Below, piece after piece: positions 10,523 through 20,678 of a DNA stretch of 64,000 nucleotides. Both the position numbers and the translations under genes were made by a program. How positions within the stretch are numbered: position 1 is the stretch's first letter; each line of letters begins with the position of its first letter. The stretch spans positions 24,548 through 88,547 of the forward strand of contig JAAEMR010000090.1 of assembly GCA_024225395.1 (NCBI GenBank), in the 5' to 3' direction. Origin of the DNA: Gammaproteobacteria bacterium (lineage in GTDB: Bacteria; Pseudomonadota; Gammaproteobacteria; GCA-001735895). Below the pieces are notes generated by a model. It saw only the letters and a program-made list of their open reading frames with translations. It searched no databases and was not told the DNA's origin.

Positions 10523-11458
10523 ATGATGAAAATAATCTATGCGGGTACGCCAGACTTTGCAGTTCCTGCTCTTGAAGCTCTGGCACAATCAAAGCATCAG
10601 GTGGTGGCTGTTTATACACAACCAGATCGTCCTGCAGGGCGAGGCCGAAAGATGCAGTTTAGTGCGGTAAAGAATTGTGCACTAAAACATGGCATTGAGG
10701 TTATTCAGCCTCAGACATTTAAAAATCAAATGGATATAGATCAGCTCAAATCCCTTGATGCTGATTTAATGGTGGTTGCAGCTTATGGCATTATATTGCC
10801 ATCCATTATTCTCGATTCCCCGAAACTAGGTTGTATCAATATCCATGGTTCATTGCTGCCGCGTTGGCGTGGGGCCGCCCCCATTCAGCGAGCAATACTG
10901 GCTGGCGACAGTGAAACGGGTATTACCTTAATGCAAATGGATGTCGGGCTGGATACCGGTGCCATGCTGGCAAAAGAGTCGGTAAAAATTGATCAAACGA
11001 CCACGACCCTGGAGTTACATGATTCGTTGAAAGAAATAGGCGCTGAACTGCTGATAAATAATCTCGATGCCATAGAAAGCTCTTCGATTAAGGCGCAGCA
11101 GCAGGATGACAGTGTCGCCTGTTATGCGGCCAAGTTGAGTAAGCAGGAAGCCCTGGTAGACTGGAGTAAGCCGGCAGAACTGATTCATCGTGAAATTCGT
11201 GCATTTAATCCCTGGCCGGTCAGCCATACGCTCCTGCAGGGGCAGAATGTAAAAATCTGGTCGGCCAGTCTGAGCAACCAGGTAACAGATGAACCTGTAG
11301 GAAGTATTGTTTCGCATGATAAAAATGGCATTCAGGTGAGTTGTGGTGATGCCGTTATATCGATTACTGAAATCCAGTTTGCGGGCAAGAAGCGAGGTTC
11401 TGCGGAGCAGTTATTAAATTCCCGCAATCTGACGGGTGAAGTTTTCGCTAATTCATGA
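10523..11458 (+). CDS. fmt: Methionyl-tRNA formyltransferase
   Basis: Formylates Met-tRNAfMet with 10-formyl-THF. Formyltransferase motifs are visible: FAVPALEAL at the N-terminus, YTQPDRPAGRGRKM near residue 33, the substrate loop NIHGSLLPRWRGAAPIQRAI near 107, GDSETGITLMQMDVGLDTG near 130, and the C-terminal OB-like domain. Length 311 residues fits. Two ATGs in tandem (10523, 10526) are possible starts. Its end overlaps rsmB by 4 nt. Confidence 0.97.
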   Translation: MMKIIYAGTPDFAVPALEALAQSKHQVVAVYTQPDRPAGRGRKMQFSAVKNCALKHGIEVIQPQTFKNQMDIDQLKSLDADLMVVAAYGIILPSIILDSPKLGCINIHGSLLPRWRGAAPIQRAILAGDSETGITLMQMDVGLDTGAMLAKESVKIDQTTTTLELHDSLKEIGAELLINNLDAIESSSIKAQQQDDSVACYAAKLSKQEALVDWSKPAELIHREIRAFNPWPVSHTLLQGQNVKIWSASLSNQVTDEPVGSIVSHDKNGIQVSCGDAVISITEIQFAGKKRGSAEQLLNSRNLTGEVFANS

Positions 11459-12783
11459 GTACTTTTGCTGCGAGTCCCAGGCAAATCGCGCTGGATGTTT
11501 GTTTCCAGGTTGCGGTTCGCGGATTGTCATTAAATGAATTATTAGAAAAGCAGTTGCAAAATCTTGAATCTGATCGTGATCGAGCTTTTTGTAGTGAGCT
11601 CTGTTTTGGTTTTTGTCGATACTATTTTGTGTTGCACAACAATTTGAAAACGCTGCTTAAAAAACCGTTGAAATCGCGGGATAGAGATGTACAAATCATC
11701 ATATTGCTGGGCCTGTATCAAATTCGCTTTATGCGTGTTGAAGACCATGCCGCTGTAAATGAATCGGTAAATCTATTACAACGTCGCAAAAAAGTGTGGG
11801 CAAAAGGCCTCGTGAACGCTGTTTTACGTTCATATATTCGAGCCTTGCCCGGGACTGTTAGTGAATCTGAACAACAGCTAAGCAAACAAGAGCATTATTT
11901 AGCCTATCCAGACTGGATTATCGAAAAAGTTAAAAAAGACTGGCCTGAACATTCAGCCCAGATTTTACAGGCTGGAAATCAGCGTGCCCCGATGGTGTTA
12001 CGGGTAAACCTTCAGAAAATTTCACGTTCTGAATATTTGAGGCAGTTAACTGATCTTTCTATCGATGCTCGTGAACACCCGTATGTTGAACAGGCAGTGA
12101 TACTGCAAAACCCTGAAACAGTTGAGCGTCTTCCCGGTTTTACCAACGGGTTGGTCAGTGTGCAGGATGCTGCGGCTCAACTGGCTGCCGATTTGCTCGA
12201 CTGTGAACCGGGCATGAAAGTGTTAGATGCCTGTGCTGCACCGGGCGGTAAAACGCTGCATATTCTTCAATCGGCAGCGGCTTTACAGGTAACAGCGCTG
12301 GATAAAGATAAACAACGCCTTGAGCGTGTTACTGAAAATTTACAACGTGCAGGAGAATCTGCAAAACTGATTGCTGTCGATGCCGCGCAACCTGATAGCT
12401 GGTTTGACGGAACCTTGTATGACCGGATCTTACTGGATGCCCCCTGTTCGGCCAGTGGTATCATTCGGCGCCACCCTGATATTCGTCTGCTGCGTCAGGC
12501 TGATGATGTGAGCGGTCTTGTAGACCAGCAAAAACGCCTGTTAAGTGCAATGTGGCCCCTGCTAAAACCGGGTGGTCGATTACTCTACAGTACCTGCTCA
12601 ATGTTCAAGGATGAAAATGAATATCAGGTAGAACAATTTATCAGTGAGCATGATAATTGTGTTGAACTACCATTGAACACAGTACAATGGGGTTTAAGTC
12701 GGCCTGCTGGACGACAAATTCTTCCTGGTTATTTTGAAATGGATGGCTTTTATTATGCTTTTTTTGAAAAAAAGGCTATTTAA
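11455..12783 (+). CDS. rsmB: 16S rRNA m5C967 methyltransferase
   Basis: RsmB (Sun/Fmu) methylates C967 of 16S rRNA. The N-terminal NusB-like domain (residues 1-150) contains ALDVCFQVAVRGLSL and VNAVLRSYIR. The SAM-binding methyltransferase domain shows LDACAAPGGKTLHIL, the catalytic DAPCSASGIIRRHPDI and the second cysteine in LLYSTCSMF. At 442 residues it is standard length. It overlaps fmt and precedes a DUF4390 gene, the usual gammaproteobacterial order. Confidence 0.96.
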   Translation: MSTFAASPRQIALDVCFQVAVRGLSLNELLEKQLQNLESDRDRAFCSELCFGFCRYYFVLHNNLKTLLKKPLKSRDRDVQIIILLGLYQIRFMRVEDHAAVNESVNLLQRRKKVWAKGLVNAVLRSYIRALPGTVSESEQQLSKQEHYLAYPDWIIEKVKKDWPEHSAQILQAGNQRAPMVLRVNLQKISRSEYLRQLTDLSIDAREHPYVEQAVILQNPETVERLPGFTNGLVSVQDAAAQLAADLLDCEPGMKVLDACAAPGGKTLHILQSAAALQVTALDKDKQRLERVTENLQRAGESAKLIAVDAAQPDSWFDGTLYDRILLDAPCSASGIIRRHPDIRLLRQADDVSGLVDQQKRLLSAMWPLLKPGGRLLYSTCSMFKDENEYQVEQFISEHDNCVELPLNTVQWGLSRPAGRQILPGYFEMDGFYYAFFEKKAI

Positions 12784-12834
12784 TGTCAGCAATAAAACGG
12801 AGTTTTTGCAGTTATTACATGTGACAAACTATTT

Positions 12835-13410
12835 ATGCGCATAAAACTTAATTCTGTAAACCTGGTTTTTTACCTGCTGTTGATAGCTTTGCTGCTGCAA
12901 CCTGTAAATGCACAGGCGCAAGATGAGTTTGTTATCAAGTCAGTCAATACCCAGCTTAATGAATCTGTTTATTTTCTGAATGCGGTTTTTGAAATAAGTT
13001 TACCTGGTTATATCGTCTCGGCATTAGATCAGGGTTTTGTATTGCCGATGTTGATCGAGATCGAAGTATCCAGAAACCGTTTTTTCTGGTTTGATAAAGA
13101 CATTGTAACCATAAAACAACGATATCGAATGCAATACCATGCCATGCTGGATACTGTTTCACTGTTTGATGTGAACTCCGGGAATCGACAGTACTTCTCT
13201 TCACTGAACGCTGCCATTAACCATCTAACCGTTTTATTCAATTTCCCGTTGCTGGATAATAACGCCTTAAATCAGGATAAAAGCTACAGTGCCCGGCTGA
13301 AATTTGGTATTGATCATGCTGCCTTACCCATCCCGTTAAAATCATCTTCACTGTGGAAAAATGACTGGCATATCGGCAGTGACTGGTTCGAGTGGGATAT
13401 CACACAATGA
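12835..13410 (+). CDS. DUF4390 family exported protein
   Basis: A 191-residue protein with a signal peptide (VFYLLLIALLLQPVNAQA). The family is typically encoded between rsmB and the ntrY-like kinase, as here, and has no assigned function. Motifs include the hydrophobic beta-rich segment and WFDKDIVTIKQRYRMQYHAM. It ends just before the kinase start, so it is likely cotranscribed with the two-component pair and may act in the same envelope pathway; that role is inference from context. Confidence 0.8.
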   Translation: MRIKLNSVNLVFYLLLIALLLQPVNAQAQDEFVIKSVNTQLNESVYFLNAVFEISLPGYIVSALDQGFVLPMLIEIEVSRNRFFWFDKDIVTIKQRYRMQYHAMLDTVSLFDVNSGNRQYFSSLNAAINHLTVLFNFPLLDNNALNQDKSYSARLKFGIDHAALPIPLKSSSLWKNDWHIGSDWFEWDITQ

Positions 13411-13420
13411 GCATGTTGTC

Positions 13421-15571
13421 ATGAACCGGACCCTGCGTAACGCTGCGCCCATCATTGCACTGGTTATTTTACTATTTGTATCGCTATATTCCATCAGTGA
13501 TGCAACCTCTAATTCTGCATCTTTCGGTAAGTATTACAATTTGCTGGTGTTTTTCAATGCTCTGGGATTAATCGTGTTGCTGGGGCTGATTGTTTATAAC
13601 GTCTTCAAGTTAATCATTCAGTACCGTTTGAAAGCAGTTGGTTCAAGGTTGACCACCAGGATGATGAGTGTTTTTGTCATTTTAACCATTATTCCAGTGA
13701 GTATTGTGTATTACTTTTCCCTGACGTTTTTGCATTCAAGCATCGATAGCTGGTTTGATGTCGGAGTAGAGCAGGCTCTGGAAGACTCCTTGAAACTGGG
13801 ACAAAGTGCGCTGGATTTACGTAAACGGGAAGCATTAAAGAAAACTCGTCTTATTGCTGCCGAAATTCCGACGATACCGGAAGAAGTATTAATTGTGTAT
13901 CTGAATGATGCCCTCAATCAACAACAGGCGAATGAGCTCACACTGGTGGGATTAAATGGTGTCATCCTGGCTTCCAGCAGTGAAAACTCTGCAGAGTTAC
14001 CGAGTGCATTACCAAAAACTGAATTTGGTGAATTAGGGGCTGATGATCACTTTCTCAAACTGGAAGAGAATGCTGATGTTGGTTTAGGTATTCGAATTGT
14101 CGTCCCTGTTTTTGATTTGACGACTATTGACCAGAAAAAATTCCTGCAGGCACTGTTTCCAGTTACTGACAGAGTGAATGAATTAACCCGGGCGGTAGAA
14201 CAGGCTTATGAAAAGTACCGGGAGCTATCTGTTTTGCGTGACCCGTTAAAAACCAGCTTTACCATGGCGCTGTCACTGGTGTGGCTGTTGAGCGTGTTAT
14301 CGGCAATCTGGATCGCCTTTCTTTCAGCACGTAAACTGGTTTCACCGATCAATGACCTGGTAGAAGGTACCCAGGCGGTTGCTGCGGGTGACTATGAAAA
14401 ACAGTTGCCATTATCGGGTGATGATGAGCTTGGTTTTTTAACCCGCTCATTTAATGCGATGACGCGAAAAATCTCACGTGCCAGGGCAATTGCTGACAAA
14501 AGTCAAATGATGGAGGAGTTACAGAAAATTTATCTGGAGTCTGTACTTGAACACATCTATTCGGGTGTTATGACGGTCAATGAAAATGGAGATATTAAGC
14601 AGGGGAATCATGCGTCTGAAATTATACTGGGGCTGGATGAAGGTAGTTTTAATGAGCAATCCATTAAATTGATGAGACAGCGTCATCCTCAGCTACAGCG
14701 TTTTTTTGATGTGGTTCAGAAAAATGTGCAAAGCCAGCAGGGGTGGCAGGAGGAAGTGACTCTTTTTGGGCGCAGTGGGCGTAAAGTTTTAAGAGTTCTA
14801 GGCACTGAGCTGGAGCAGAAATATCAGGATATACGCGAACAGGTCATTGTTATCGATGATTTAACAGCCTTGATACAGGCGCAGAAAGATTCGGCCTGGA
14901 GTGAAATGGCGCGACGTCTGGCGCATGAAATTAAAAATCCGTTAACGCCTATTCAACTTTCTGCAGAAAGATTGCAGGGTAAACTTGCCGGTCAGGTTGA
15001 TGAAGACAAACAGGAAATGCTGGATCGTTATACCCACACTATCGTGCAACAGGTTGAAGCAATGAAATCAATGGTGAATAGCTTTACCGAATATGCACGG
15101 GCACCAAGCCCTGATTTGCACAGTATGAATTTCAATCAAATGGTTTCAGAGGTCATACAGCTTTATATTGCCAACAGAAAAGAAGTGGAAATCAGGTTGT
15201 CGCTTGATGAGTGTATGTCAGAAATGCAGGCAGACCCGGTGAGGATAAGGCAGTTAATCCACAACCTGGTTAAAAATGCGTCGGAGGCTGTTGATGACAG
15301 GGGCTGGATCAGTTTGAAAACGGTCTGCGTAGAAGAACATGGCTGTTACTATATTGAATTTTCCGTTGAAGACAGTGGTTCAGGCATCAAGGATGAAGTC
15401 ATGGATACACTGTTTGAACCTTATGTGACCGCTAAAAAAACGGGTAGTGGACTGGGGCTTGCGATTGTTAAAAAAATTGTTGATGAGCATAGTGGACTTG
15501 TGTGGGCTGAAAATAGTGAAGCTGGTGGTGCCAGGTTTGTTGTACGTTTACCCATGATGAGGGATGCATAG
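13421..15571 (+). CDS. NtrY-like membrane sensor histidine kinase
   Basis: The N-terminus has three to four membrane segments within the first 130 residues and another near residue 290 (LVWLLSVLSAIWIAFLSA), enclosing a periplasmic sensor region. A HAMP domain (KLVSPINDLVEGTQAVAAG), a PAS-like region, the phosphoacceptor box LAHEIKNPLTPIQLSAERL and an HATPase domain (HNLVKNASEAV; DSGSGI; GSGLGLAIVKKI) follow. The architecture is that of NtrY. The start at 13421 (MNRTLRNAAP) is chosen because it places the first membrane segment normally; longer forms would overlap the DUF4390 gene. Its partner is the response regulator 30 bp downstream. The signal sensed is unknown. Confidence 0.88.
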   Translation: MNRTLRNAAPIIALVILLFVSLYSISDATSNSASFGKYYNLLVFFNALGLIVLLGLIVYNVFKLIIQYRLKAVGSRLTTRMMSVFVILTIIPVSIVYYFSLTFLHSSIDSWFDVGVEQALEDSLKLGQSALDLRKREALKKTRLIAAEIPTIPEEVLIVYLNDALNQQQANELTLVGLNGVILASSSENSAELPSALPKTEFGELGADDHFLKLEENADVGLGIRIVVPVFDLTTIDQKKFLQALFPVTDRVNELTRAVEQAYEKYRELSVLRDPLKTSFTMALSLVWLLSVLSAIWIAFLSARKLVSPINDLVEGTQAVAAGDYEKQLPLSGDDELGFLTRSFNAMTRKISRARAIADKSQMMEELQKIYLESVLEHIYSGVMTVNENGDIKQGNHASEIILGLDEGSFNEQSIKLMRQRHPQLQRFFDVVQKNVQSQQGWQEEVTLFGRSGRKVLRVLGTELEQKYQDIREQVIVIDDLTALIQAQKDSAWSEMARRLAHEIKNPLTPIQLSAERLQGKLAGQVDEDKQEMLDRYTHTIVQQVEAMKSMVNSFTEYARAPSPDLHSMNFNQMVSEVIQLYIANRKEVEIRLSLDECMSEMQADPVRIRQLIHNLVKNASEAVDDRGWISLKTVCVEEHGCYYIEFSVEDSGSGIKDEVMDTLFEPYVTAKKTGSGLGLAIVKKIVDEHSGLVWAENSEAGGARFVVRLPMMRDA

Positions 15572-15601
15572 TTAAAATGACATTTTTATGAGGGCTGGTA
15601 T

Positions 15602-16864
15602 ATGAGTTTAAAAGTATTAGTAGTAGACGATGAGCCTGATATTCGCTTTTTGTTGAAAGATATTCTGGAAGATGAGGGTTATGAAGTTGAAGTTGCCGAA
15701 AATGCTATTCAGGCCAGTGAGCGTAAAGCCAGTTTTTCTCCTAATCTTATTCTGTTAGATATCTGGATGCCGGACATGGATGGCGTCAGTTTACTCAAAC
15801 AATGGAGTGAACAAAAAGTGCTGGATAGTCCTGTGGTAATGATTTCAGGGCATGGCACGGTGGAAACAGCTGTTGAAGCAACGCGTTACGGGGCATTTGA
15901 TTTTGTAGAAAAACCATTGTCAACGGCAAAACTGTTGCGCACGGTCACTTCAGCTTTAAGCAGTCGTGAGAACGTTACCACTGAAAAGCCTGAAGAATTA
16001 GAACTCCCGGTGGGGAATAGCCATCAAATGCAGGTATTACGTCAGACCATGCAAACCCTGGCGATGGACTTGACTCCTGTATTCTTTACCGGGCAACCGG
16101 GGTCTGGAGCACGTATCTGGGCTAATTACCTGTTCTCGAAACAGCACGACAAAGTTAATAAAGATTCTTTTAATACCGACGTCAAAAGTTACCAGAATGG
16201 TCTGACTAATAATATTTATATTGCTGAAGTGACTGATTTAAATATGGATGCTCAAAAGGAGTTGTTATCCCTGATAAATCATTTGAAGTCGGTGTCTTCT
16301 ACAGGTCGACTGGTCGTTGCCAGTCAATATGCCCATGAATCATTGAGCAATAAAAGTGAAGTATTACCTGAGCTCGCGGAACATTGGAGACAGGCTATCT
16401 ACATTCCCTCCCTGAATGAGCACATTGAGGATATTCCTGAACTGGTTGAATATTATGTCACCCGCTTTAGTGAGAAAGAGGATTTACCCTACCGCCATTT
16501 AGGGGTGGCTGGACAAAACATGATTCGTAATCATTTATGGAAGGGCGGGTTAACTGAGCTTAAATCAGTGCTGAAACAAATTCTATCGAATAGCTCTGAT
16601 GACAATGTTGAACTGTCTGAAATTCAGCGTTTTTTACAGCTATCTCGCCAGACACTGGATGAAAACTCACCTAATGTTTTAAAATTATCGATAAACCTGG
16701 ACCTGGATATGCGCGAAGCCCGGGAATATTTTGAGCGTAAATTTCTAAGTAAACAGCTTGAACTTTGTGATTTTAATGTGTCGGAACTGGCACGAAAAAT
16801 CGGCCAGGAACGAACCAATCTTTATCGAAAACTAAAGTCACTCGGATTACAAACCAAAAAATAA
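15602..16864 (+). CDS. NtrX-like response regulator with degenerate AAA+ domain
   Basis: The receiver domain (residues 1-120) has the acidic pair near the N-terminus (VVDDEPDIR), the phosphorylated Asp in LILLDIWMPDMDG, and the switch Lys in FVEKPL. The C-terminus has a Fis-type helix-turn-helix (NVSELARKIGQERTNLYRKL). The middle resembles a sigma-54 activator domain but is shortened: the Walker A site reads GQPGSGAR with no lysine, and no GAFTGA loop is visible. It therefore probably does not hydrolyse ATP or contact sigma-54 and may work as a simple DNA-binding regulator. It is paired with the NtrY-like kinase and followed within 2 bp by trkA. Confidence 0.85.
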   Translation: MSLKVLVVDDEPDIRFLLKDILEDEGYEVEVAENAIQASERKASFSPNLILLDIWMPDMDGVSLLKQWSEQKVLDSPVVMISGHGTVETAVEATRYGAFDFVEKPLSTAKLLRTVTSALSSRENVTTEKPEELELPVGNSHQMQVLRQTMQTLAMDLTPVFFTGQPGSGARIWANYLFSKQHDKVNKDSFNTDVKSYQNGLTNNIYIAEVTDLNMDAQKELLSLINHLKSVSSTGRLVVASQYAHESLSNKSEVLPELAEHWRQAIYIPSLNEHIEDIPELVEYYVTRFSEKEDLPYRHLGVAGQNMIRNHLWKGGLTELKSVLKQILSNSSDDNVELSEIQRFLQLSRQTLDENSPNVLKLSINLDLDMREAREYFERKFLSKQLELCDFNVSELARKIGQERTNLYRKLKSLGLQTKK

Positions 16865-16865
16865 A

Positions 16866-18242
16866 ATGAATATAATTATTCTTGGAGCCGGTCAGGTTGG
16901 CTCTTCTGTTGCTACTGAGCTGGCCAAAGAGGACAGCAATGAAATAACCGTGATTGATGTCGATCAAACCATACTGTCAGATTTACAGGATCACCTGGAT
17001 TTACGCACAATTAATGGTAATGGTTCCTACCCCAGTGTTCTGGAACAGGCGGGGGCCGACGATGCAGATATGCTGATAGCCCTGACCAACAGTGATGAAA
17101 TAAATATGGTCGCCTGTCAAATTGCGCATACTCTATTTCATACTCCGACTAAAATTGCGCGTATTCGCTCTCAGGAGTATATGCAAAAGCAGCAGTTATT
17201 CAGTGAAGACTCGATTCCTGTCGATGTCACCATCAGCCCGGAAAATCTGGTTACCGAGTATATTCACCATTTGATTGAACACCCCAGCGCTTTACAGGTG
17301 CTGGATTTTGCAGGGGGTAAAGTTCAGCTTGTAGCAGTCAAGGCTTATCACGGGGGGCCGTTGGTCGGGCACGAACTGCAAACGATACGTCAACATATTC
17401 CCGGGGTGGATATGCGCGTTGCGGCAATTTTTCGTCAGGGCGAATCTTTGCCTCCTACTGCGGATTGTGTCATTGATGTAGATGATGAAGTATTTTTTGT
17501 GGCTGCCAGAAAGCACATCCGTACCGTTATTTCCGAGTTACGTAAACTGGATAAACCCATAAAACGGGTGATGCTGGCGGGTGGTGGAAGCATCGGTGGT
17601 CAGTTAGCAGCGATGCTGGAAAAAGATTATCAGGTGAAGGTGATAGAAACCAATTTGCAACGATCAAATCAACTCGCCGGTGATTTGCATTCATCGATTG
17701 TTTTACATGGTGATGCCGCCAACCCCGATCTGTTGATGGAAGAAAATATCGAGTCGATGGATGTTTTTTGTGCCTTAACTAATGATGATGAGGCTAATAT
17801 TTTGTCTGCCATGCTGGCCAAGCGTCTGGGCGCTCGCAAAGTCATGTCGCTCATCAACCGCCCTGCATATGTTGAGCTGGTCGAAAGTGGAATGATTGAT
17901 ATTGCTCTATCGCCGCATCAGGTTACTATCGGTGCGATGCTGGCTCATATCCGTCGTGGTGATGTGGTTGCTGTGCATGCGCTACGACGAGGTTCTGCAG
18001 AAGCTATCGAAGCTATTGCTCATGGAGATAAAAAATCATCCAGAGTCGTTGGACGAAAACTGGAAGAGTTGAAACTGCCCAAAGGGACTACAATTGGTGC
18101 CATAGTGAGAGGCAAGAAAGTTTTAATCGCTCATCATGATATTGTTGTCGAATCTGAAGATCATGTTATTTTGTTTATCACCAATAAACGAGATATAGCC
18201 AAGGTGGAAAAGCTATTCCACCCTGATATTACCTTCTTCTGA
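16866..18242 (+). CDS. trkA: Trk potassium transporter peripheral subunit TrkA
   Basis: TrkA is the cytoplasmic NAD(H)-binding gating subunit of the Trk K+ uptake system. Two RCK-N/RCK-C halves are visible: the first dinucleotide fold is IIILGAGQVGSSVATELA at residue 3, and the second is VMLAGGGSIGGQLAAML near residue 235. Length 458 residues equals that of E. coli TrkA. It is followed 18 bp later by trkH, its membrane partner. Confidence 0.96.
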   Translation: MNIIILGAGQVGSSVATELAKEDSNEITVIDVDQTILSDLQDHLDLRTINGNGSYPSVLEQAGADDADMLIALTNSDEINMVACQIAHTLFHTPTKIARIRSQEYMQKQQLFSEDSIPVDVTISPENLVTEYIHHLIEHPSALQVLDFAGGKVQLVAVKAYHGGPLVGHELQTIRQHIPGVDMRVAAIFRQGESLPPTADCVIDVDDEVFFVAARKHIRTVISELRKLDKPIKRVMLAGGGSIGGQLAAMLEKDYQVKVIETNLQRSNQLAGDLHSSIVLHGDAANPDLLMEENIESMDVFCALTNDDEANILSAMLAKRLGARKVMSLINRPAYVELVESGMIDIALSPHQVTIGAMLAHIRRGDVVAVHALRRGSAEAIEAIAHGDKKSSRVVGRKLEELKLPKGTTIGAIVRGKKVLIAHHDIVVESEDHVILFITNKRDIAKVEKLFHPDITFF

Positions 18243-18260
18243 TTTTAAACTGACACGCTC

Positions 18261-19712
18261 ATGCAATTACTCGTTATCATAAGAATACTTGGTCTGTTGC
18301 TGATGGTATTTAGTGCCACCATGTTACCCCCGGTACTAGTGGACTGGATCTATCAGGAGAATGCAGCGACTCCTTTTCTGAATGCTTTTGTATTGATTTT
18401 AATCTGTGGCTTTATGCTGTTTTTACCCTTTCGAAAGCATAAAAAAGACCTCCGACTCAGAGATGGATTCATGGTGGTCGTCATGTTCTGGTTTGTACTG
18501 GGCTCGGCTGGAGGCTTGCCGTTTTATCTGTCAGACGCGAATGAACTCTCCATAACCGATGCGGTTTTTGAATCCATATCGGGTCTAACGACAACAGGTG
18601 CCACGGTCATTGTAGGGCTTGATGATTTACCGCATTCAATATTGTTCTACCGTCAGTTTCTACAATGGTTGGGGGGAATGGGCATTATTGTTCTGGCTGT
18701 TGCTGTGCTGCCCATGCTGGGTATAGGAGGCATGCAGTTATATCGTGCCGAAACACCGGGGCCGGTAAAAGACACTAAACTGACTCCCAGGATTACCGAG
18801 ACAGCCAAAGCCCTCTGGTATATTTATCTGGGTTTAACCATCAGTTGTGGAGTGGCTTACTGGTTAGCCGGAATGAATGTTTTTGACGCTGTTTCACATG
18901 CTTTTTCAACCGTTGCCATTGGGGGATTTTCTACTCATGATGCCAGTATGGGCTATTTCAATAATAGAGGTATCGAGCTGATAGCTATCGTTTTTATGTT
19001 GCTATCCGGCGTGAATTTCGCCCTGCATTTTGCCGCTTTACGACATAAAAGATTAACGCCTTACCTGAAAGATGCCGAGTTTGGTACTTATATTATGGTG
19101 CTGTCTGTGGTTAGTGTGATTACTATAACCTATCTGTACATGACCCAGACATTTACCTCACCGGTGGAAAGTATCATTGAAGGTTTATTTCAGGTGGTGT
19201 CTATCGGAACCACAACCGGTTTCACCACTCAGGAATACTACACCTGGCCGGGGTTTTTGCCGGTGTTATTACTGTACGTCAGTTTTATTGGAGGTTGCGC
19301 AGGTTCTACTGGTGGTGGCATTAAGGTCATCCGTATTTTGTTACTGGTTAAACAGGGTATGCGTGAACTACGCAGGCTGATTCATCCATCGGCTCAGTTT
19401 GCGGTAAAAATTGGACGTAAGCCGGTACCGGATAAAGTTATCGAGGCTGTGTGGGGATTTTTTGCGGCTTATTTTGCTATTTCTGCATTAATGATTTTGT
19501 TACTGATGGCATCGGGTCTAAATCAGGACACTGCTTTTTCGGCGGTGGCAGCCTGCCTGAATAATCTCGGTCCCGGACTGGATGAAGTAGGGCAGAATTT
19601 TGCATCCATTAATGACTTTGCCAAGTGGGTTTTATGCCTGGCAATGTTACTGGGGCGGCTGGAAATTTTTACTCTGCTTGTATTATTGACCCCCGGATTC
19701 TGGCGCAAGTAA
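18261..19712 (+). CDS. trkH: Trk potassium transporter membrane subunit TrkH
   Basis: K+-translocating subunit of the Trk system in the inner membrane. The 483-residue protein has about ten hydrophobic helices. The four P-loop selectivity regions can be recognised, for example SISGLTTTGATV, STVAIGGFSTHDAS, VSIGTTTGFTT and CLNNLGPGLDEVG, plus GGCAGSTGGGIKVIRIL near residue 345. It is cotranscribed with trkA, giving a complete Trk system. Confidence 0.96.
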   Translation: MQLLVIIRILGLLLMVFSATMLPPVLVDWIYQENAATPFLNAFVLILICGFMLFLPFRKHKKDLRLRDGFMVVVMFWFVLGSAGGLPFYLSDANELSITDAVFESISGLTTTGATVIVGLDDLPHSILFYRQFLQWLGGMGIIVLAVAVLPMLGIGGMQLYRAETPGPVKDTKLTPRITETAKALWYIYLGLTISCGVAYWLAGMNVFDAVSHAFSTVAIGGFSTHDASMGYFNNRGIELIAIVFMLLSGVNFALHFAALRHKRLTPYLKDAEFGTYIMVLSVVSVITITYLYMTQTFTSPVESIIEGLFQVVSIGTTTGFTTQEYYTWPGFLPVLLLYVSFIGGCAGSTGGGIKVIRILLLVKQGMRELRRLIHPSAQFAVKIGRKPVPDKVIEAVWGFFAAYFAISALMILLLMASGLNQDTAFSAVAACLNNLGPGLDEVGQNFASINDFAKWVLCLAMLLGRLEIFTLLVLLTPGFWRK

Positions 19713-19760
19713 TTTCAGTGTATTGAGCGCTCGCAGTAGATTTAACTGATTAATTTCGGT

Positions 19761-20495
19761 TTAAAACTCTGGTAAACCCTCTCTCATTAACGGTTTAATT
19801 GTTGTTAGTAAAGTTTGTAGAGTAGCCGGGTAGTTAATTTCCTGGGCAGCTAATAACTCCTTCATGTGCTGCCGTTGAGTCGGTTTGGCAAAACAGGCGG
19901 GGCAGTTATCTTCGATGACAGGTAACTGTGATTTATTGGCAAATTCTCTGAGCTGGTGCTCGCGCACATACACAAAAGGCCGGATAACTCTTATGTCCTG
20001 TTTATCATTAATATAATGCGCTTTCATGGTTTTCAATTGACCGCCATGTAAAGCGGACATTAAAAAGCTCTCGGCCAGATCATCCAGATGCTGCCCTAAA
20101 GCGAGCACGTTATAGTTGTTATTCCTGGCTGTTTTGTACATCAAACCTCTACGCATGCGAGAGCAAAATGCACAAAATGAATCTTTTAGCATGTGCTTGT
20201 CAGCCATCTCAACGATGGGTTCGCTGACATAGTGGTATTCAATGTTTAGTTTTTGCATATAAGCTTTAAGCGGAGATGGATCAAAGTCATCACTTTGAGG
20301 GTCGATCGTAATGACTCCCAGCTCAAAAAATATCGGGGCATGTCGTTTAAAGTGCATCAGGGCATGCAGTAATGACAGGGAATCCTTTCCACCCGATACG
20401 GCGACAAGAATCCGGTCATCCGGCTGAATCATAGTAAAGTCTGATATGGCTTTACCGGTCAGGTGTAATAACTTTTTTGGTGGTTTTGCAAACAT
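19761..20495 (-). CDS. ttcA: TtcA-like tRNA 2-thiocytidine biosynthesis protein
   Basis: PP-loop ATPase of the TtcA family, which thiolates C32 of some tRNAs with an iron-sulfur cluster. The PP-loop is RILVAVSGGKDSLSLLHAL near residue 29. The cluster-type cysteines are in DSFCAFCSRMRRGLMYK near residue 109 and in DNCPACF near 205, and GQHLDDLAESFLM is characteristic. At 244 residues it is shorter than E. coli TtcA (about 310), so a related short TtcA-like protein is the careful reading. It is a single gene converging on trkH. Confidence 0.8.
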   Translation of the reverse strand: MFAKPPKKLLHLTGKAISDFTMIQPDDRILVAVSGGKDSLSLLHALMHFKRHAPIFFELGVITIDPQSDDFDPSPLKAYMQKLNIEYHYVSEPIVEMADKHMLKDSFCAFCSRMRRGLMYKTARNNNYNVLALGQHLDDLAESFLMSALHGGQLKTMKAHYINDKQDIRVIRPFVYVREHQLREFANKSQLPVIEDNCPACFAKPTQRQHMKELLAAQEINYPATLQTLLTTIKPLMREGLPEF

Positions 20496-20678
20496 GTCAG
20501 GAAAGGTAGGAATAATGAAGTGACATGATAGGCTTTAGAGCAGGCAAGCGCTACTCTTGCGCATTTTCGCCAGGGATAATGGCGTATATGCAAATATTGC
20601 AGGAGCAAACTATCTGCCCTTGCGCTCGTAGCATATGTCCAATTCCCGGACTTCAGGGTATAAGCTCAATCCCTGGAC

